DNA of 64,000 bases, from positions 1 through 64,000 of the forward strand of contig JADNRV010000143.1 in NCBI GenBank assembly GCA_015499995.1. The letters run 5' to 3'. Source of the DNA: Flammula alnicola. Taxonomy: Eukaryota; Basidiomycota; Agaricomycetes; Agaricales; Strophariaceae. The position numbers and the translations under genes were made by a program. Positions within the stretch are counted from its first letter, which is position 1; every line of letters starts with the position of its first letter. Below, piece by piece: positions 59,602 to 64,000 of this stretch. Under the pieces are notes generated by a model. The model was not told the origin of the DNA, searched no databases, and saw only the letters and a list, made by a program, of their open reading frames with translations.

Positions 59602-60694
59602 TCATTCCAGCAAGAATTCTGGATAATGGACGTCAGACTCAGTGTTTGATCTACACACAGGGGGTAAAGCCAGCTCCTGGGTAGTGGATATTTCTTGGTC
59701 GTTCTTTCTCTTGTCGGTGTGCTCTTCCTTCATCTACATACTTGAGTAGATTGTAATCTTGCAATGCATGTTTTGAACCAAGGCAATCCAGCTGTCCTTC
59801 TGGTAGTGCATTGCAATTGCCGTCTCAGCATCGCAATTCAAGTCGGGTTTGAACAGATGTATTAATTCGCCCTGCGTCGGTTCCTCCTTTTATGTGCCTG
59901 GTACGTCTTTCTTTGGTTAGTTCCAGGAGGCAAATCCTGGAGTTACGATAGTGTGGCGAATAAAAAAGCAAGGAACATCGACGAGCCGGAGCCGCTGCCG
60001 CTCATGCTCTCGATTTGCTTTGGCTGTCGTTCATGCCCATCTTCTACCATTAACGCCTCCTTCATCGTGTTTCAGATCAGCAAGCATCCCGAGAGCTTCC
60101 TCGACGTCAATCCATCGCCCTACCAACGTCTCAATGCATAACGCTAAGATCATCCGCTCGGACTCCTCGCCCAGCTCTGCCTGCGCCACTTGTATCCCCG
60201 ACCATGTCCACCTGCCGCTCTTCTTCTCCTAGAAAGAGCGAAAACAGAGGAGGCTGAAGTCCGATCACATGGAGCCCAAGAGATGTAAGCGTGGAATCCA
60301 ACACGAGAAAGAAAGGAGCGAACTACACCTTCCAGAACGTTTGCAAATCTGGAAGGCGAGGGTTGAATGTTGAACGTTGAATGAAAAAGGGTAGGGTATC
60401 GCCCAGGCTGAGGCAAAACTATGAAGCAGCTGGAGCTATCCGAGGATCGTAGATGGCATCGTAACGTTCCCTGGGTTATTCAGCTAGGTTCATATTGAAG
60501 GGTAGGGATCGTGAATTGCAGGTCGATGGAAGCAGATCCATGCAGGATTGATACCGCAAAACGACGAGTGGCGACGACGAGAGGAAAGTTTGGATTGCGC
60601 GTAAGAAAACGGGCTGCGATTCATATTATGAGAAAAAAACAGAACTGGATATCGACACATTCGATCAACATTCGATGCGATAATAACATGCATA
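59602..60694. other. Intergenic, no gene seen
   Basis: 3' flanks of two convergent genes. Short open frames around 59950-60420 lack motifs and splice support. Confidence 0.4.
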
Positions 60695-61258
60695 CTACCC
60701 ATCCACAGCATAGACCTTAATGATATCGCTCGTCTTGAGCCCCATCAAATCTGCCACAATCCTCTTTTGCTCATCGGTAGCGGTTTGAGTGGGGAGTCCG
60801 AGAATGACAACTGGGAATACTGGACGATCTGGAGAATCCACAGTCTCCACTGGGGTGCCCTGGAAAGGATACAGTAAAGGGAGATAAGAAGCCTGGGGAA
60901 AAAATGATCATGTACTCGAAATCCGAATTCAGACTTACCATTGACCGGTCGACGATGAGCCCATTTGTGTGATCGAAGAGTTTGTTGAATACTTTCTCGC
61001 TGAATTTTCTGCTGAAAGCTTTCTTTCCCTCGGGTTTAGGCAGTGGCTCGCCGATTTCGGTGAGGACATGGAAGAAATGTTGCCAGTTTTCGCCCCCTGG
61101 AAATGCCTCGTAAGGCTGGACTGGCCAGTGCGATGCAGGGGGGTAGACTAAAAGGGCGAGAGCCAGTCAGCATTTCATAGCAAAATAATAGAACAGCGAA
61201 CGGCGATACCATCTTGTGGGCAACCCCAGCCGGGATATTTTTGTTTAGCGAGAGACAT
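60695..61258 (-). CDS. Hypothetical protein, 140 aa
   Basis: Exons 61210-61258, 60939-61147 and 60695-60859 join in frame. The sequence starts MSLAKQKYPGWGCPQDG and contains PGGENWQHFFHVLTEIGEP, KAFSRKFSEKVFNKLFDHT and FPVVILGLPTQTATDEQKRI, ending SDIIKVYAVDG. The even composition, aromatic residues and clean introns (62 and 79 nt) indicate a folded, real protein. I do not recognise the family; no signal peptide or membrane span is seen. Confidence 0.72.
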
Positions 61259-61714
61259 CTCAGGAATTGAATGAGTTTGAGATGATTGAGGATTAAGTAG
61301 GTTGAAGTCTGGTGTTGGGACCCTTGTGGCAACATCACGGATTTATAAATGAAAGGCGAACAACTATATGGGATCTGACCTCAGTCAAGACAAAATTTCT
61401 CATTGCCCTTGAAGCAAAACCGCCGGCGGAGAATATGCTTGGCTGATGGAAAGCGCGTTCTAGGAGGTGCGAAAGTCTGCGCTGGAGCAGATTCAACACT
61501 ATTTTTTCATGCAAGAGAGATGAGAGTGATCGCCATAGCAGCAGTTAGGAATGACGCATCAAAAATTTCCAAATTCGCCCGCGCCTTATGGAAAACGTGC
61601 AGTATCAATTTGTACTCTAGATGCAAAGTTGACTCTACCCTTGTTCTGGCTTCAAAAACCCAAATCATTCTTCATTTGTTGGCGTTCTTCGTCTGTCATT
61701 TCTGCGTAGAGGGA
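61259..61714. other. Intergenic, no gene seen
   Basis: Promoter of the 140-aa gene on the left, then DNA without motifs up to the Gag fragment. Confidence 0.4.
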
Positions 61715-62395
61715 TCAAATTCTTGTTCCTCGCGATGGTAAGATCTTCGGCTTGTCTTTATCCAAGCAGTCTGTTGCAAAATGTCCTTTCTTCTGGCAGT
61801 GGTAGCATGTGACTTCATCATGGCGTCTGTTCCTGTCGATGTCCATAGTGTTTGGGTCTCTTTGTGGCATTGGCGCTTGTGCCGTGTTTCTTGGTGCGTT
61901 GTCTGTGTTTCCATGTGGCCTAATAGGGATCATCCTCCGCCTATCCGTTTCTTGTGATCCATTGGATCCTTGATTAAGCCGCTGTGCCTTTCTGAATTGC
62001 CTATCCAGTTCTGCAGCACGATTGATCCAGTTCTGGATGTTGATTGATCCGTCTGCATTGTCTGCTGGTGGCGGGAAAGTCAATTCTAGTCGGCTTCGTA
62101 GTCCCTTATTGAGGCCTCTCTTGAATTCTTGTAAGCCTGCAATTTCATTATATCCTGATTGTTGATAATGAACATTGAAGACTACAAGGTATTCTTGACA
62201 TGTCATGTTGCCCCGTTCCAGTAGTTTCATAGATTTGATTGCCTCTTCCTGAGTGCTGAGCGATCTGAATTGTCTGGTGAAATTGTCTGTAAATTCTTTC
62301 CAAGTGGTATAGAATTCAGAGGGGATAGTTGCTTGAGTTGTGTTATGTACTGCATTTGCAGTGGTAACAGTGTCGATTTCCCTCTGCCTGTCCAT
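61715..62395 (-). pseudogene. Gag fragment of a Ty3/Gypsy-type LTR retrotransposon
   Basis: The 226-aa frame contains the retrotransposon Gag core (EFYTTWKEFTDNFTRQFRSL, QEYLVVFNVHYQQSGYNEIA, EFKRGLNKGLRSRLELTFP) and one CCHC zinc knuckle (CYHCQKKGHFATDC) near the end. The ATG at 62395 may not be the original start, because upstream sequence is not Gag-like. After 61715 no protease or reverse transcriptase follows; a shifted frame gives a few more residues only. No LTRs were recognised. It is a dead fragment. Confidence 0.85.
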
Positions 62396-62433
62396 GATCC
62401 TTGACCGAACAGCATCAGACCAGATGGGATCAC

Positions 62434-64000
62434 CTTGGTAGACAGCTGGGGGTTCTGGTTACGAGTCCTATTTATAGGAGTCGTTCTTTTTACCCAACCC
62501 TCCGCAGAAAAAAGTGTTACGCTTGGAATACCGCAGGAACAACTTTCCTATTTTGGAATGATGGCATCACCGGCTGCCTTTGTTCCGATGCGTGTTGCTT
62601 TTCGGTGTTACATAATTCCCGACGGCAGCCAGGCAGCTCCGAGCGGAGTTTCAAATATGTGAACTTTCGGCTACACACCGTTGCCACCACCTCCTTATCG
62701 CCCACTTCCCACCTGCTAGTACTACCATCGCCATCCGTAGCTCCCCTCACGGCAAACCCACGGAGCCAACCCACGAAAACCCACGCCAGCGAGCCATGAG
62801 GCCTTGAGGGCTCGTCAGCACCGTTTTGCTTCATCAGCAAGCCGGCTACGGAACCCGATGACGCCAGCGAGGAAGGGCGCCAGGAGGAAGAGGGAGCTAA
62901 CAAATGGTGCCAGGTATGTGGTCACCACCCCCTACCCTGCTGCTAACCCCCGCCACCCTCATTTCCTGCAGATGCAGACACCGTGGGTACCAACCCGCCC
63001 CCACTGCAGCACGAACACCAGGGAAACGAAACCAAGTACGTGGCGAACCAGCCCGTATGACTCCATTAATGCCCCCACCCCCTCCTTTTTCATTTAGACA
63101 AGGGTCGAGGCCATCTTCTTGCCCATGGCCTCCCCCTCCTTTCCTTTGACCAAACAAAAGGCCATGCCATTGTAATCTCTGCCCAGTGGGTTCCGAACCA
63201 ACCTCCCACTTCACGGAGCAGCCACAGGACCGCACCCTGCATATGCAAACCCCGACATCGACCACAAACACAGGTGCCCCAGGAGCATCAGACAGGTGAG
63301 TATGCCCTCAACTCTATACTTTCACTCTGCACAACCCTGCTAACTACCCACGCTCCATTTTTTTGTGTAGGATGCGCCTGTGGCCGCCGCGCCCTCCCAC
63401 CTTCAAGGATACGAACGATCCTGGCACATGCAGTGACATGTGACCCACAGCGACCATGAACGATGCCAGCAATTGCGCTGCTGGAAGGATTTTGGGGAAC
63501 AAGGTATGTATTACCCACACCACACACCACACCTTTTCTCGAGTGGAACAGAGCTCAAGGTTGCAGCCTTGCCCTCCCCTTCCCTCGCTAATGTGAGTAC
63601 ACACAGCACCGACATTGAATACTGACCCCCCACAAACCTGCTTGCTGTGGAGCAGCCTTGAGCACCCACTCACGCCTATCATTTCCCTATCATTTTGACA
63701 CCGTGATCACTGCTTGTAGTATTTACTTTACATCTCAGATGTACTAGATATTTTTCAATATAATTATTTGACTATCTATAATATGTTTGAAGGTTATTCC
63801 TATAATTTAAATGAATTTCTACCAAGGCTTTCCTTCCGAATCCAGTATCGAGTTTGAACCATGAATTAGGGGAGTGCATGTGATATAATAAAAGGACTCG
63901 TAACGCCGGGCGCAGCCTCGGCCTGCACAACCAAGTTTGAATGAAGGGGTGGTGATCATAACCTGGACCTGGGGTTGAGTGATTTGTTGGAGGTGTCGGT
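62434..64000. other. No gene identified
   Basis: Several overlapping open frames with Pro/Thr-rich translations (for example 62904-63149) but no motif, consistent start or splice chain. AT-rich from about 63700. Confidence 0.4.

Noticed and set aside
62804..63149. Pro-rich gene at 62.8-63.6 kb
   Set aside because: Overlapping frames on both strands are of similar length, with no motif, no consistent introns and no start context. Nothing supports a real gene.

Overview
The window looks like nuclear DNA of a filamentous basidiomycete, most likely an Agaricomycete. The genes are cut by many short GT-AG introns (about 45-70 nt, a few GC-AG) and there are no operons. The protein families fit a mushroom-type fungus: a DUF6533-type membrane protein, an IFI6/27-like membrane protein and a small secreted Kex2-type repeat protein. 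The conserved genes are adenylosuccinate synthetase, COX16, Hel2/ZNF598, a Ubp3/USP10-type deubiquitinase, an Scd6/LSM14-type protein, mitoribosomal mL54 and a type I pyroglutamyl peptidase. Exon boundaries were derived by hand from splice signals and reading-frame continuity; no database search was possible.

Layout. 1-1.7 kb: the 5' part of a small secreted protein gene (its full copy is at 44.1-45.0 kb) and a 3' fragment of an AT-hook/coiled-coil gene. 2.5-5.2 kb: a Rossmann-fold protein and adenylosuccinate synthetase. 5.7-10.6 kb: a complete hAT transposon with 8-bp target duplication, terminal repeats and an apparently intact seven-exon transposase, with a 669-bp inverted-repeat element nested in it. 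The hAT separates adenylosuccinate synthetase from COX16. 10.7-13.5 kb: COX16, a tiny hypothetical gene and the full AT-hook gene. 14.1-15.8 kb: one copy of a duplicated segment with a hypothetical gene; the other copy is at 36.0-38.6 kb. 16-22.5 kb: Hel2 and Ubp3-like, two ubiquitin-system genes side by side on the minus strand. Both families act in ribosome-associated quality control or turnover.

22.5-38.6 kb is an accessory region. It holds two decayed copies of a small fungal gene; a 6.7-kb Mutator-like element whose single large gene joins a GCM-type zinc finger, a MULE transposase core, a USPL1-like (SUMO/ubiquitin isopeptidase) domain, a PHD finger and a Tudor/PWWP-like segment; an IFI6-like gene whose 3' end is overwritten by that element; a 1.7-kb near-perfect inverted-repeat element with a 6-bp target duplication; and two nested TA-target miniature elements inside one copy of the segmental duplication.

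38.8-64 kb: Scd6/LSM14-like, a DUF6533-type gene, the secreted repeat-protein gene, a decayed AT-hook copy, two large single-exon hypothetical genes, mL54, a damaged MFS transporter, pyroglutamyl peptidase, a small conserved-looking hypothetical gene and a Gag fragment of an LTR retrotransposon. The main candidate for an undescribed system is the multidomain MULE gene at 26.9-32.2 kb. This copy is inactivated by one nonsense codon and one single-base deletion.
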